Of a stretch of 64,000 nt of DNA, positions 48,612 to 60,630 are shown in pieces. The position numbers and the translations under genes were made by a program. Location of the stretch: NCBI GenBank assembly GCA_019454045.1, contig SKCR01033666.1:124001-188000 (forward strand). The letters run 5' to 3'. The notes under the pieces are model-generated. The model made no database searches, had not been told where the DNA came from, and worked only from the letters and a program-made list of their open reading frames with translations. The DNA is from Zanthoxylum bungeanum (lineage: Eukaryota; Streptophyta; Magnoliopsida; Sapindales; Rutaceae). The first letter of the stretch is position 1. Every line of letters begins with the position of its first letter.

Positions 48612-51000
48612 CTATAAATTCTGCCTTGATGGTGGAATTAGCTGTTGAGCCTTACTTTGAACATCGTCAACTAACCGCCCATTAAGGGTAAATATGTATC
48701 CAGATGTAGACTTTCTATCATCTGGATCTCCCTGGAAGTTAGAGTCTATATAATCATTAACTTGTAGCTCATCTTCAGGAAGTTCAACTAAGTCCCAGTC
48801 TTGATTATCATTCATAAAACCCATTTTAGATTTCATGAATTCCTATCATTTTCCCGAATCATTATCCAATATCGCCTCTTTATACGTAGTCGGATCCGTT
48901 TCCTCCAAGGGGAGAACATCGAGGCTCGCATCAAACGTTAAAAATAGTCTTTTAGAAGGCCTTGATACTCTATTCGACTTACTTAGAACCTGTGTTGTAG
49001 ATCATTCACCTAATTGGATCTCTGGTTCCATCTCAGGTTCCTTAATGTTGGGATCAAACTCATCGAGTTCAATCTTTCTAAAATTCTCACTTTCTCTCAA
49101 AAATTCATTTTCAAGAAAAGTGGCAAAACGAGCAATAAAAATATTTCATTGCTCAGAATCGTAGAATTGATATTCCATGGAATTTTCAGGATATCCAATG
49201 AACCTATATTTATATCCCCTGGGTGCTAGTTTATCTCGCTGCGTAACTCTAACGTATATAAGGCAATCCCAAATCTTTAAATATCTAATACTTGGTTTTC
49301 TACTGAATCATGGATCGTAGAAATAGCTTTCAATGGAACTCTATTAAGTATGTGGGTAGCAGTAAGTAAATCATAATCTCAAAGTTAATATGGAAGATCT
49401 GTATAACTCATCATGGATCATACTATATCCAATAAAGTACGATTTCTCCTCTTAAACACACCATTGTGTTGAGGGGCTATATTAGGCGAGAATATCATTC
49501 TCCTTTAAATAACTTATAAATTCATCGCTAATGAATTCACCACCTCAATCTGATTGAAGACACTTGATGAATCTTTCGGTTTGTTTTTCTACTTCTCTTC
49601 GAAATATTTTGAACTTTTTAAATATTTCTTATTTATGTCTCATCAAATAGACATATTCATATCTTGACTTATCATTTGTGAAAGTCACGAAGTATATTGA
49701 ATCATCATAAGCGGCATGATTTAATGGACCACACACATCACTCTATATTAGCTCCAATAAATCTTCAGTACGGTGTCCAACACTAAGAAATGGGGCCTTT
49801 GTCATTTTTTCTTGGATACATGACTCACATATTGGATAAAGATCTAAGGTAAAATCTTCAATCAAACCATCTTTAACCAATTTTGATAGATATCTAATAT
49901 CTATGTGGCCCAATCTAATATGTCATAATTCAGTATTATTTAATTCATATCTTTTATTTGTATTTTCCTCTACATTAAAAATATATTGATATGTTTTCAC
50001 AATAGAGTGACTGTTAGATAAAGAACATTAACTTATCAAATAGTTGTCTTTATCATATAAACATAAAGCATCATCTTTAATATTTATTTTATATCCCTCT
50101 TTATCCAATATCAATAATGATATTATTTGTCTGATAAGAGATATATACATAATAACACTCATGTAAAATAATTTACATCCATTAGGGAGATCTAGAACAA
50201 TCGTTCTTTTGGTTTTGACATCCAATGTCTCATCATTCCCAACTCTAAGCTGGATCTCCCCTTTGTTCAGCCTTCTTTTAACCCTAATGACTTGCATGGA
50301 GTTATAAATATGAGTGGGACTGCCGATGTCTAACATTCATCCACTATTTACATCTAAGGCTAATGAGATGTCTATAATAGGAAAAATACAAAACGTACCT
50401 GAGGGTTATTCCTTTCCTTTAAGCTCTGTACAATCTTTCTTCCAGTGTCAGTTTATTAAAATCTGAAATTCGCGCTAATGGATTTGTGACATCTATCTAC
50501 AAGACAACAATTAAACACTAGCATAATATTTTTTATTTCAATATAAAAACATTAATACGATTATGGATAAATCTATTAGTGCCATCCCACTACTTTACGT
50601 AATTTTGTAATCTCCCTTAACAAAAAAATAGAAATTTGACAATCAAAATTTCATAGCGGGGAATGGATTCCATGGTATTTACTCTAGCCTCACCATAATG
50701 ACAGTTTTGGCCTTCATAAACTCATTTGGCAGACCTTCAAGGTCAATCACATTCATGTGACCCTAAGTTTGGTCCTGGACCATTTTTTATCCTCACAATA
50801 ATGATGGTACTGGATTAAGACGTGCTCCAAGTGTGTACTTGTCAATGTGCACTAATGAGCTTCGTAAGTACACCTTCACAATAATGACGGTATTGGGTGA
50901 CTACGTTAACTCATCATGCTACATCTAATATTTTACCTGAGCGACATAAGTTCTGAGCACTTATATCCTCACAATAATGACAGTGTTAGGCATAAGTAGT
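48612..51000 (-). pseudogene. Copia C3 polyprotein remnant lacking reverse transcriptase
   Basis: Read leftward: the protease-like region with WMLDIGSPTHI (about 50340-50300) and NGCKLF (50170), then GAG-pre-integrase (about 49930), the integrase start (about 49770-49500) and the integrase C-terminus and linker (49260-48840). In 48836-48612, DNQDWDLVELP, which belongs to the front of reverse transcriptase, runs within about ten residues into YIDSNFQGDPDDRKSTSGY of RNase H. The whole polymerase domain between them is gone, yet the frame is kept across the join. Other stops and frameshifts make the polyprotein non-functional. Confidence 0.8.
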
Positions 51001-51250
51001 AAGAACTAATTCATCTATGTATTGACAAGACAGACCATCTAATAATGCTCCAATATTATTAATACTATTACTTAAAATAAAGTAATCACTTAATCATGAG
51101 AGATTTATGACAATCAAGTCATTACATGTTTGGGTCAAAATAAAAATTTTAATTTAAAACATGCAATGCATATCCAATATGACTTATACATAATTAAATT
51201 AAAATTACAGAGGCATTGATTCAAATACATGTGTTGTGTGGTTAAGAAAT

Positions 51251-51262
51251 GCGCTGATACCA
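51251..51262 (-). other. Primer binding site (initiator Met-tRNA type) of copia C3
   Basis: The minus strand reads TGGTATCAGCGC three bases inside the 5' LTR. The usual copia site is TGGTATCAGAGC, so there is one difference. It fixes the leftward orientation. Confidence 0.85.
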
Positions 51263-51265
51263 TTC

Positions 51266-53815
51266 TGTTGGGACGTTTGTGGGATCCCTAGGGTCGGATC
51301 AGTACCCCATATTTCGAAAGTAGGTCTAATCCTTTGATATCTAGCATTCATGTATTTTTAATTATTTTATGGAATACTATATTCCTTTACGAGTACGTAG
51401 GAAAAAAAATGATGACCAAATCAGCGTCCGGAAACTCCGGAACGGAGAAAATGAAGTTTCAACACTCATATGCAACAGCTCTCGCATGTTTGGGAGTCGT
51501 GATGCTCAATCTGTGAGAGCTCGATGTCGCGACGCCCGCAGATCTAAGAGTTGAGTGTCGCGACGCCACATATCAGTATCGCGATGTTTCCTTGTGTAAA
51601 ATATTGGTAGTGAGCATTTTAGCCTTCAAATAAATTCTAAACACTTATAATTTTCTCCAAACACTTCAATACACCTAAAAGTCCGATTTTAATATCAAAA
51701 CCAATATCAACACATGTTATACGATAAACATACATGAATTCTAAATACATGTATGTGTTTCTTTGAATAAAAAACATAATCCAAAATAGAATCCCACAAT
51801 AAAGTGACTCATGAACAATTCTAGGTCACTCAAAGGTGGTCAAGTGATTCTAGAATGGTATTCATAGCTCCAAGCTATAATCTAAAGTTCCAAACTCTAA
51901 TTTAATATTCCATGTCCAACATGAACATATTTGATCGAATTACGAGCATATTGTGTTTATGCTTCCAAAGCATTCATACACAATTCATTAGCCTAATTTC
52001 AACTTCAAGTTATGTTCTTATATTTCCAACACATAATTCATCATTATATGTCTCACTAATGTTAACTCACTAATGAAAACATAGTTTTGAAGAAGATCAA
52101 ACTTACATAGCAAGCTTGATTCTAAGATCCAATCTTCTCCTCCTTAATGAAATATTGTAGAGAACTTCTAAAGCTTCTCTAAACACTTCTTTTACTTAGG
52201 CTAATTTCTCTAATTCTTGTTTGTTTTAGCTTTCTCAAGCTTGATTAACATCTTGCTCAAAACCTTGCTCAATCTTGCCTTTTAAAGAAAAAATTATGTA
52301 ATTTTTAATTAATTAAAGTTCTAATCAACTTTTATATGAGTTTAATCTAATTTGTCCAAATATGTATATTTAGGTGTGACTAATCACATTTATCTACCAC
52401 TTTGATTAATTCAATTAAATCAAGACAAAGTTTAATTAATAGATTAGTTATATTTCTACCACTTTGATTTCATCTAATTAAATGAAGCCAAATACACATA
52501 TTATTACATATTTATAATTATCAAAATATCCTCCAATGGCATAGATATTTATGAAATTACAGCAAAGCCTTTGTGTGATTTTGGATTAATTCAATTAATC
52601 TAATTGAGTCAAATAAATAATTAATGATATCCAATATCATTTAATTATTTTAGTTGATAATTATAATATTAAATATTATTTATTATAAAAAATTATCGGC
52701 TACCCAAGTGCTCAATGAGTACACTTGATATTGTGGACTCTCTAAGTCCAGACACGTTCGTTATATAAGCCTAGCTTATATGTACGCATTTCGGCCACCT
52801 TCGAATTCACGAATAACACGAACGACCTTTCTGAACTATACAAGTCGAGGTCATCATATATGTTTAACAATCCATCCATTGTAGGCTATCCGAGTTGTGC
52901 TTAAGAAATATAGATTATACCGTCAAGTTTCTGAGGTACACATCTCATGTCGACATGTCCACTATTCTTTACAACTAATCAGAATATCATTTATGATATA
53001 TTTGATCCACTCTAGGTGATTGACTTTGGCTAAAGTCTTAAGAATTGTGACTCACTTGCATGGATACCTAAACCTCTTATGGTACATATACGGGCCGACG
53101 GATCCTATCTTGATATGTATTGATTAACGAGTACATCGGTCCACACCTAATGAACATCTAGCGGTCAGACCATGAAATGTCTCTTATATATATGACATCA
53201 AAGTATGGAGGATCACACACAAAATCAATGTTACAACTAATCAAAAAATCAATGTTATGGAGGATCACACACAAAATCAAAGTATGGAGGATCACACACA
53301 AAATCAATGTTATCCTATAGTCAAAGGATCACATATGCTACTTGACTCGAGGGGATTCATATTGACGGTGGTGTGTACTTCCAACTATTAGGAATCACCT
53401 GTGAATCATTCAATATTCGCTCCAGCTTATACCCACATGTCTATACGAGCTTCACAAGCTCATAGTATATCAGGTTAAACCATTGGGACTCCAATTCCAA
53501 TATACGACATGTGCTAGTTTTCTAGATTATAGGAATTTGATCGTATTTCAAAACCAACGACTATAATTTTCTACTTTAAGAATAGTTTATAATAGTAATA
53601 TTATCCCAATATCGGATCACTCAGTGTCCAATATTACTACATGACTATTCTAAGGTCAATGTCATTCTTAGCATATTTATATATCAATCTAATATGCATA
53701 ATGACATTACCATTAATAAGGTTTGAAATGAAAATGTAGTTATTTTATTAATAAATAATAAAATATAATATACAATACATTATTCGGATTAGCGCTCTAA
53801 ACACCATCTCCAACA
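51266..53815 (-). repeat. 5' LTR of copia C3 (2550 bp)
   Basis: It runs from TGTTGG (51266) to CCAACA (53815). It contains clustered GTCGCGACGC palindromes (51497-51590), the conserved motif near 52700-52750, and a local triplication of a GGATCACACACAAAATCAA unit (53205-53312). The right 1.8 kb also parallels the inverted LTR fragment at 12036-13728. Confidence 0.9.
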
Positions 53816-55302
53816 CCAAGTCCCATCTCCCCCAAAGCTCATCCTCCACATACATGAATTGGGAATGTCTGCAAAACTGAAAATGAATTGAATAAGTCAT
53901 ATGAACAACTTAATGAGTGGATATAAAGATGTAACTTACATCACATGATATTATATACGTAATTATTAAAAAGATACTTCAAACCTGAATCATGAAACAT
54001 AAGGAAAACACATACATAAATCGCATAATGTATCAGGACTTGAGAACTTGCAACATGGCTAGACACTAAAACGTGATAACATGAATATGACACAATATAA
54101 AAAACATGTCATGTGCTTAACAATGACTTATTCTATTCATGAAACTGAAAACTGTAACTTGGCTTGAAAATTGTAAACTTGTTATAAACTGTGAAACATA
54201 ACTGAAAACTTGTTATGGGATTGATCAGTTCCCCTATGAGGCTATTTGAGCATATTGTAGTCACTAAACATGATGGAGCAATACTTAATTGGTGGTTTGA
54301 AAATATTTTCATGCTTGAGCTTGTAAAACATATATTGAAAACTTAACTAGTAAATCATGAAAAGCCATGAATTGAAATATAACATGTAAATTGTTAACCA
54401 TGACTTAGAATCTGAAAACTTGAGCAGCGAACTTATAATCATGAAAAACATAAACTTGTGAGCATGTGTGACGCATAAACTATAAATACTTAAACATGAT
54501 TCATGAAAACGTACATGAAAACTGAAACTATAGTTAAAAAAACATATGACATAAACTGAAACACATTAACCTGACATGAAATTCTGAAAACATATGCTGG
54601 GAACTACATGAGTGGAAAATATGGACTGACATGTACTGACTCATGCATACAAGCTCGTACAGGCCCTATTACCTATTTTAAAATAAGTATAGGATGGGTG
54701 TCGTCCGAATCAAAAACCTAACCAATACTTCTATCATGGACACACTCATGTTGACTACATGATTCACAAATATGTAACGCATAACATAAATTGATATATA
54801 AACTAAATACACGGGCTGTAAACATAAATTGATAACATGAACTAGATTCATAAACTGTATACAATAATTGAATACGTAAACTGATTTCGTAACTGATAAA
54901 GTAAACTGAAAACTAAACATGATATGTAATATGTAATTTACGATACACATACTAATCATAACTTATCACATAAACATAAATAACTTAAGAACATAAGAAG
55001 TGGAGTAGCATTCACTCACAGAGTGACGTCCAAAGCCAGCCTGCGTGAGCGCATTGAAGGATTCCTGTGGGGAATCTAATGAACATGTGTTCAGGTACGA
55101 TTAGTACATTTGAACATAATGACCCTAAACGTACTCAAGACTAATGCCGTGATGCAGGAAATGTGGAAATAATATTTAACTTAGACTAAATTATTAATGT
55201 TAAATGACATGTTTATAACATGACATACTTGCAACATGCTAAAGGGACATGAGCACATCACAAAAGATAAAGTTAACTTCAATATTGAGGGTTTGGGGGT
55301 TG
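53816..55302. mobile_element. Right part of the possible gypsy-like LTR
   Basis: AT-rich, gene-free sequence after the CCAAG target duplication. It has many AAACTTG and AACATGA words and ends near GGGTTTGGGGGTTGTAA (55286-55302), a possible LTR terminus. No recognisable coding region. Confidence 0.35.
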
Positions 55303-56230
55303 TAAAGACTTATTATATATGAATATTTTATTCATAGATATTAATTTTACTATTTTAAAAAAAAAAAAAAAAAAAAAAAGAAGAAGGAAACACGCCACCT
55401 TTACGTCTCCCTGCTGGCTGCTGACATTCTTAAGTCCCTATATCATTACTCATAAGACAAACCATTCACCTCCAATCCTACAAGCTCTGCTGTATTATCT
55501 CGTCCTATATTTTTACCTTACTGATTTGACTTTCAGAGTGTCGTCGTCAGTCAACCTACGACATCACCTTCTCACGGCTATTTTATCTGTCATTCAGGTG
55601 GAACTTGTGGTCAAAATAGATAGCTCCAACAACCCAGTTCACATTCCTTTTAATAACAAAAAACTCGTTCTCAGAATTTGGTGTACATTGAACGGCCGAC
55701 CAAAAATGAACACCAACACACACGATACAAAGTCTCAGACTTAATATTAAGAGAGAATTTATGAAATTTAGACATGAAAATCTTGGGCTAATACTAATTA
55801 TAGAAGATAATATTAAATGTAAAATTAATCATATATACATTATGATATAGTAGGGTTGATAAAAATTTACCATTCAATTACCACAAACATCAAATTTAAA
55901 ATATCATAAAAAAATTGATATATGTCCTTTTTTACTCTCTGTTTTTCTTCTTGTTCTTCTTACTTGGTTGCGTTAAAAATATCAGTTAGATCTCTCTGTG
56001 TAATCATTATAAATGTATTTCTTTTCATCGTTTTGGAGCTTTTACGTGGCAAGTAATAATTAGTCAATAGCAAGTCCAAACGGGGCGTTTTGAAAGCTGT
56101 GGATTAGGATAAAGCTCGCAGGTTCTCGTCTTAACTAAATAAATATCCATTTCCTTTATTGTGTGGATCCATCTTATATCAATCCCAAAAAAACAAAACA
56201 GCCGGTAGTTGAATTCGAGCAAACGTCACA
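55303..56230 (+). promoter_or_regulatory. Upstream region and 5' UTR of the V-ATPase F gene
   Basis: It starts with a poly-A run (55357-55379). The open frame 55319-55744 has no recognisable similarity and begins inside that run, so I do not call it a gene. The transcript probably starts shortly before 56230: CGTCACACG at 56224-56232 is followed by a GT donor that pairs with the acceptor at 56467. No clear TATA box was picked out. Confidence 0.4.
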
Positions 56231-56232
56231 CG

Positions 56233-56467
56233 GTACTCTATTTTCTTATTTCTGAGTGTTTTTTCGTTTTTATGCCAGAGATGTATTTATTTTCATTTAT
56301 GAGATGTTTGGTAGCGAGTATAAGATAATCTATAGGTTAAGTACAAATACTAGATTATGACTTATGTTGAAAATGTGTTTGAGTAGTATTAAAGCTAACG
56401 AAACAGACTACCAAACGGATCCTTAATTTTACTGTTCTTTCTTTGTTGTGTTTATTAATTGTTGCAG
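56233..56467 (+). other. Probable 5' UTR intron of V-ATPase F
   Basis: A GT at 56233 and TTGTTGCAG ending at 56467 flank it. The acceptor lies 15 bases before the start codon. Leader introns are common in plant housekeeping genes. It contains a 123-bp MITE. Confidence 0.5.
56300..56422. mobile_element. TTA-flanked MITE in the V-ATPase F leader intron
   Basis: The ends carry the inverted repeat GTTTGGTAG / CTACCAAAC, and TTA lies on both sides (56297-56299 and 56423-56425). This fits PIF/Harbinger-type MITEs. It is 123 bp long and has no coding potential. Confidence 0.6.
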
Positions 56468-56482
56468 TATTTATCCAGCAGC

Positions 56483-58036
56483 ATGGCTAATAATAGACCT
56501 CAAATACGCACTACTGACTCGGCACTCATCGCTATGATAGCAGATGTGGTATAATTTACTAGCTAATTTTTTATTAGTTGAATGGAATCATGATTAAGTG
56601 CTTAAAATGTTTTGTACTAATAATTTACAAATTTGAGTAATTCCTTTAGTTTTTCTTTGCGCAAGTTGATTGTAATTTCAATTTTCAAACTTAACCTGAT
56701 ACCATATCTCATTCTTCCGCAAAATTGAAAGGCTGAAATTGTGTTGGTTTGCATTTCTAAATAATTAGGATTATGTTAGGTAAGGTTCACTTATTATAAG
56801 GAGAATAGTCGTTTTTTTATAAACCGTTGATTAAAATTAACATGGCCTGTGCTCGTGATTGATAAAAAAAAAAATTGTTGCACAAGCCTCCTGAATCCTG
56901 ATGTAAGTTCACTCTTTGTTAGTGGGTTTTCTTATATGATTGTAGATATGAATTGCTATGGAATTTGCAGATAGATGTACAGTTGCCTGGAGCAACTGTA
57001 GTTGGATTTTTGCTTGCTGGGGTTGGAAATGTCGACTTGCGGAGGAAGACAAATTATCTTATTGTGGACTCAAGTATGCTTTTGAACTTCTTATCTTTAT
57101 TGCTTAGAAAAGCATAATTTGTTTTCTAGCATTGAATTATCTATATATATCTTGCATGAACCAGTTTTAGATTGTGATATCCAAGTTTGCGTAGATAAGA
57201 AAAAAGACACAGCAAAAATGTATGAATATTGTTTATTTGCTTATCTCATCTTATTTTTTTATATTTATGCCGAGTCTACAATTGGAGTTCATTGATATTG
57301 CATTGTGAGTTGTTTATAGAAAGATTTTGGTAATCCCTTGCAGAAACAACTGTGAAACAAATTGAAGATGCATTCAAAGAGTTCACATCCAGGGAGGATA
57401 TTGCAATAGTGATGATTAGCCAATATGTAAGTCGTCGCTAGTATTTTTGGTTGTGCTTATGATTCAATTATCTCATAATTTGTGCAAGTAGATATTTGTT
57501 GACCAGGCGGTTTGATTTATAATTTATTGTAATCCGTGATATATTTTACTCTTAGGGTGTTTTTGGTAGATAATATTATTAGAGAGTCTAAACTAATTTA
57601 TAAATTATGGAACAAACGTTAGAGTAAAAAAATAAGCTCATATTATGATATTATGATTTTGTGAGCGTTAATGTTTGTTAAAGTATGTGTTTGGCAGAGC
57701 GTTGAAACACTAACATTAACGCTCTAGCGACACTCTACCAAACGCATGGTTAATTTAACTTGTTTGTGGTAAAAATGGAGACGAATGAAATCAGGTCAAT
57801 AGTTTCCATTTGCATTGTGTTTTTCAAATCTAGTTTGGTATGTGTTAGTAACCCAAGTCCTTGATGTTCAGGTTGCAAATATGATAAGGTTTTTGGTTGA
57901 TAGCTATAACAAGCCAATCCCTGCAATTTTGGAGATACCTTCCAAGGATCATCCGTATGACCCCGCACACGATTCAGTTCTTTCTCGAGTGAAGAACCTC
58001 TTCTCTGCGGAATCAGTGGCATCTGGAAGGCGCTAA
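56483..58036 (+). CDS. VHA-F: V-type proton ATPase subunit F
   Basis: Subunit F sits in the central rotor stalk of the vacuolar proton pump, coupling ATP hydrolysis by the V1 head to proton transport across endomembranes. Four coding exons (56483-56548, 56971-57073, 57344-57426, 57872-58036) give about 138 residues. Conserved family stretches are [60 protein letters not shown] and [19 protein letters not shown], ending [11 protein letters not shown]. Introns are GT-AG. The family is usually 128-130 residues with IADEDTVVGF. Here the exon 1-2 join reads [17 protein letters not shown], about eight or nine residues longer. A donor three bases earlier or an acceptor after GTACAG (56982) would shorten it but not restore EDT. 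Otherwise the gene looks intact. Confidence 0.93.
57555..57749. mobile_element. TTA-flanked MITE in V-ATPase F intron 3
   Basis: The ends share TTTGGTAGA / TCTACCAAA and are flanked by TTA (57552-57554 and 57750-57752). The terminal sequence resembles the MITE at 56300-56422. It is about 195 bp long and has no coding potential. Confidence 0.6.
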
Positions 58037-58640
58037 GCTTAGATGTACACTCGATTTCTTGTGTCAGAATGTTTACTCTCCTTCCTTATATTGTATGCAT
58101 GGTTGCTTGCATATATTGTCTATTACAAATTTCCATGAATGAAGTCACCAAAATTCCATTTGAATATAGGCTATTTCATGCAAATATATATATATATATA
58201 TATATAAATTCTATTTCCAAAAATCATATTTCTTAACTTATTCTTTTTTAATCCTAAGATTTTAAGTTTTATTTTTCTTTAATTCTTTTTTCATCTTTAG
58301 TCTTTTTTAATTCATATTTAGTCAATAAGATGTTTGATTTAATTGTTTTCTTCTGTTTTACCCTTATAAAGAAAAAAATTTAATGTTTCACGTGAACAGT
58401 AAACAATGTTCATGTGAACATTTATTTTTTTATTTTTTATTATTTTTTATTTTTTACTTTAAAAAATTGAGGGTGGGCAAATCAAAATACATTTTAACCC
58501 TTATCTATCTTTTGGATATTGCATTTTGAAATCATTTATTTTTATTTTAAATACACACCGAATATTAATTCCTCATTGGTTAGCTGGTGTGGAAATGAAA
58601 CCTCTTATAATCACGTTGTGACTGTGCTTACAAATATCTA
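58037..58640 (+). other. 3' flank of V-ATPase F
   Basis: Likely 3' untranslated region followed by AT-rich sequence with a (TA)n run near 58186-58205. No gene is seen. Confidence 0.5.
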
Positions 58641-58679
58641 TATATATCAGTCACACATCTAATTGATAGCCATTTTATT

Positions 58680-59880
58680 ATTGTAGGTAAAATAAATAGA
58701 GTCACAATGTGATTGAGGTCACAAATGTGATTGTGCTTAATGTGTTTGAGGGTCAATAATGTGACTGAAGGTCGGCAATGTGAGTGAAATAACTAATATG
58801 AATGGTCATAGGTGATTGAAAGGTCGGCAATATGATTGAGTTCATAATTGTGATTGTCCTCAAAATGACAATTGTGACCGAGGATTGGTAAAGTGATTGT
58901 GGGTCGACAATATGACTGAGATAACTAATGTGATTGACCTCACAAATGTGACTAAAGATCGGCAATATGACTGTTTAATATGATTAAAGATCGACAATGT
59001 AATTGAGATAACTAATGTGACTCAGGTCACAATTGTGACTATGCTCAATATGACTAAGGATCGGTAATGTGACTAATATCATTATTGTGATTGTGCTCAA
59101 TATGACCATAGGTTGACAATGTAACTAAGATAATTAATGTGACTGAGGGTTGGTAATGTAACTCATGTCACAATTGTGACTATGCTCAATGTGATTGAGG
59201 ATATGAAATGTGACTGATGTAACTAATGTAATTAAAGGTAAGTAATGTGATTGATGCACACATAACACAACTTAAAGTCACCATAAAAAGTTTGATTATG
59301 CCGGTAAAAGAAATACAGTCACAATGTGATTGAGGTCACAAATGTGATTGTGCTTAATGTGTTTGGGGGATCGATAATGTGACAGAATGTTAGCAATGTG
59401 TTTGAGATAATTAATGTGATTGGTCATAAGTGACTGAAAGATGGGCAATATGATTGAGTTCACGATTATGATTGTCCTCAAAATGACAATTGTGATCGAG
59501 AGTCGATAATGTGACTGTGGGTCGGTAATGTGACTAAGGTAACTAATGTGACTAAAGATTGATGATGTTATGTAACTGAGATAACTAATGTGACTCTGGT
59601 CACAATTTTGACTATGTTCAATGTGATTGAGGATTGGTAATGTGACTGATGTCACAATTGTAATTGTGCTCAATATGACTGTGGGTTGACAATGTGACTG
59701 AGATAACTAATGTGACTGAGGGTTGGTAACGTGACTCATGTCACAATTGTGACTATGCTAAATGTGATTGAGGGTATGCAATGTGACTGATGTAACTATT
59801 GTAATTAAAGGTAAGTAATATGACTGAGAAACACATAACATAACTTAAAATCACCATAAAAATGTGATTATGACGGAGGT
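58680..59880. repeat. Degenerate tandem repeat with a ~620-bp higher-order unit
   Basis: The basic word is close to AATGTGACTGAGG, with variants such as AATGTGATTGAGG and AATTGTGACTATGCTC, repeated tens of times. Two long units (about 58690-59290 and 59310-59880) share the same order of variants. Both begin near GTCACAATGTGATTGAGGTC and end near CATAACNNAACTTAAA. No transposon ends are visible. Confidence 0.8.
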
Positions 59881-60065
59881 TAATATGAATTATGTGCGAC
59901 ACAATAATTTTAATGTGTAATTTTGACCTTATGTAAGTCCGAAATTGAGATAGGTTTTTTGATAAAAGTTGTAGGTATATGTCAAGTGTATTTGTAATTT
60001 TACACATTGTGATTTGGAGTTCGAATGAAGTAAATATGATTGTTTGAAAATGACTATTTTGAAGT

Positions 60066-60620
60066 AGGGGTGTCAAAACGAATCAACGAATCGAATTCGT
60101 ATCGAATCCTAAACGAATCGAATCAAAATGTGATGGATTCGTATTCGATTCGTTTATTAAACGAATCCTAATATCAGGATTCGTATTCGATTCGTTTATT
60201 AAACGAATCGAATACGAATATTCGTTTATTCGTTTAGTCAATGATATTATTTAATAAAATAATTTACCATACTTGATTTACATTAATTCTCCATAAATAT
60301 ATACATATGTAATATGTAATTAATATATTTACTAAAAATACTTCACCAAATATTGAAAATATTACGTTTTCTATGATAATTAGCTATAATTTCTCGAATC
60401 TTAATTGAAAATTAATAAGAACTAGTAAATAAAAATAATTAAACGAATCCTAAACGAATAAACGAATTAATGAGCTTAAATTCGTATTCGATTCGTTTAA
60501 TAAACGAATCGAATCGAATTGACCCATTTATTAAACGAATCCATTTTTTCAAACCCGTATTCGCTTTAAAGCGAATCGAATCGAACGAATAAACGAATCC
60601 TGACCCAAATTGACACCCCT
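60066..60620. mobile_element. MITE with 10-bp target duplication
   Basis: It begins AGGGGTGTCAA and ends TTGACACCCCT, perfect 11-bp inverted termini, with ATTTTGAAGT on both sides (60056-60065 and 60621-60630). Subterminal parts are filled with CGAATCGAAT and CGTTTATTCG words in both orientations. Length is 555 bp. Terminal sequence and duplication length suggest a hAT- or Mutator-mobilised non-autonomous element. The perfect duplication suggests a recent insertion. Confidence 0.9.
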
Positions 60621-60630
60621 ATTTTGAAGT

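Larger units (their letters stand above)
47477..53815 (-). mobile_element. Ty1/copia element C3 with internal deletions and perfect target duplication
   Basis: The whole element is flanked by CCAAG (47472-47476 and 53816-53820). Transcription is leftward: 5' LTR 51266-53815 (2550 bp), Met-tRNA primer site 51251-51262, internal region 48268-51265 (about 3.0 kb), 3' LTR 47477-48267 (791 bp). The 3' LTR lacks about 1.8 kb present in the 5' LTR; the join is near 47846. The internal region lacks most of the reverse transcriptase. It is the best-bounded element in the window. Confidence 0.9.

Noticed and set aside
55319..55744. 141-codon open frame upstream of V-ATPase F
   Set aside because: It starts within a poly-A run and has no recognisable domain or codon pattern; probably chance.
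58680..59880. Regularly spaced repeats suggestive of a CRISPR-like array
   Set aside because: Repeats are degenerate, without unique spacers, in a plant nuclear context; it is a tandem repeat.
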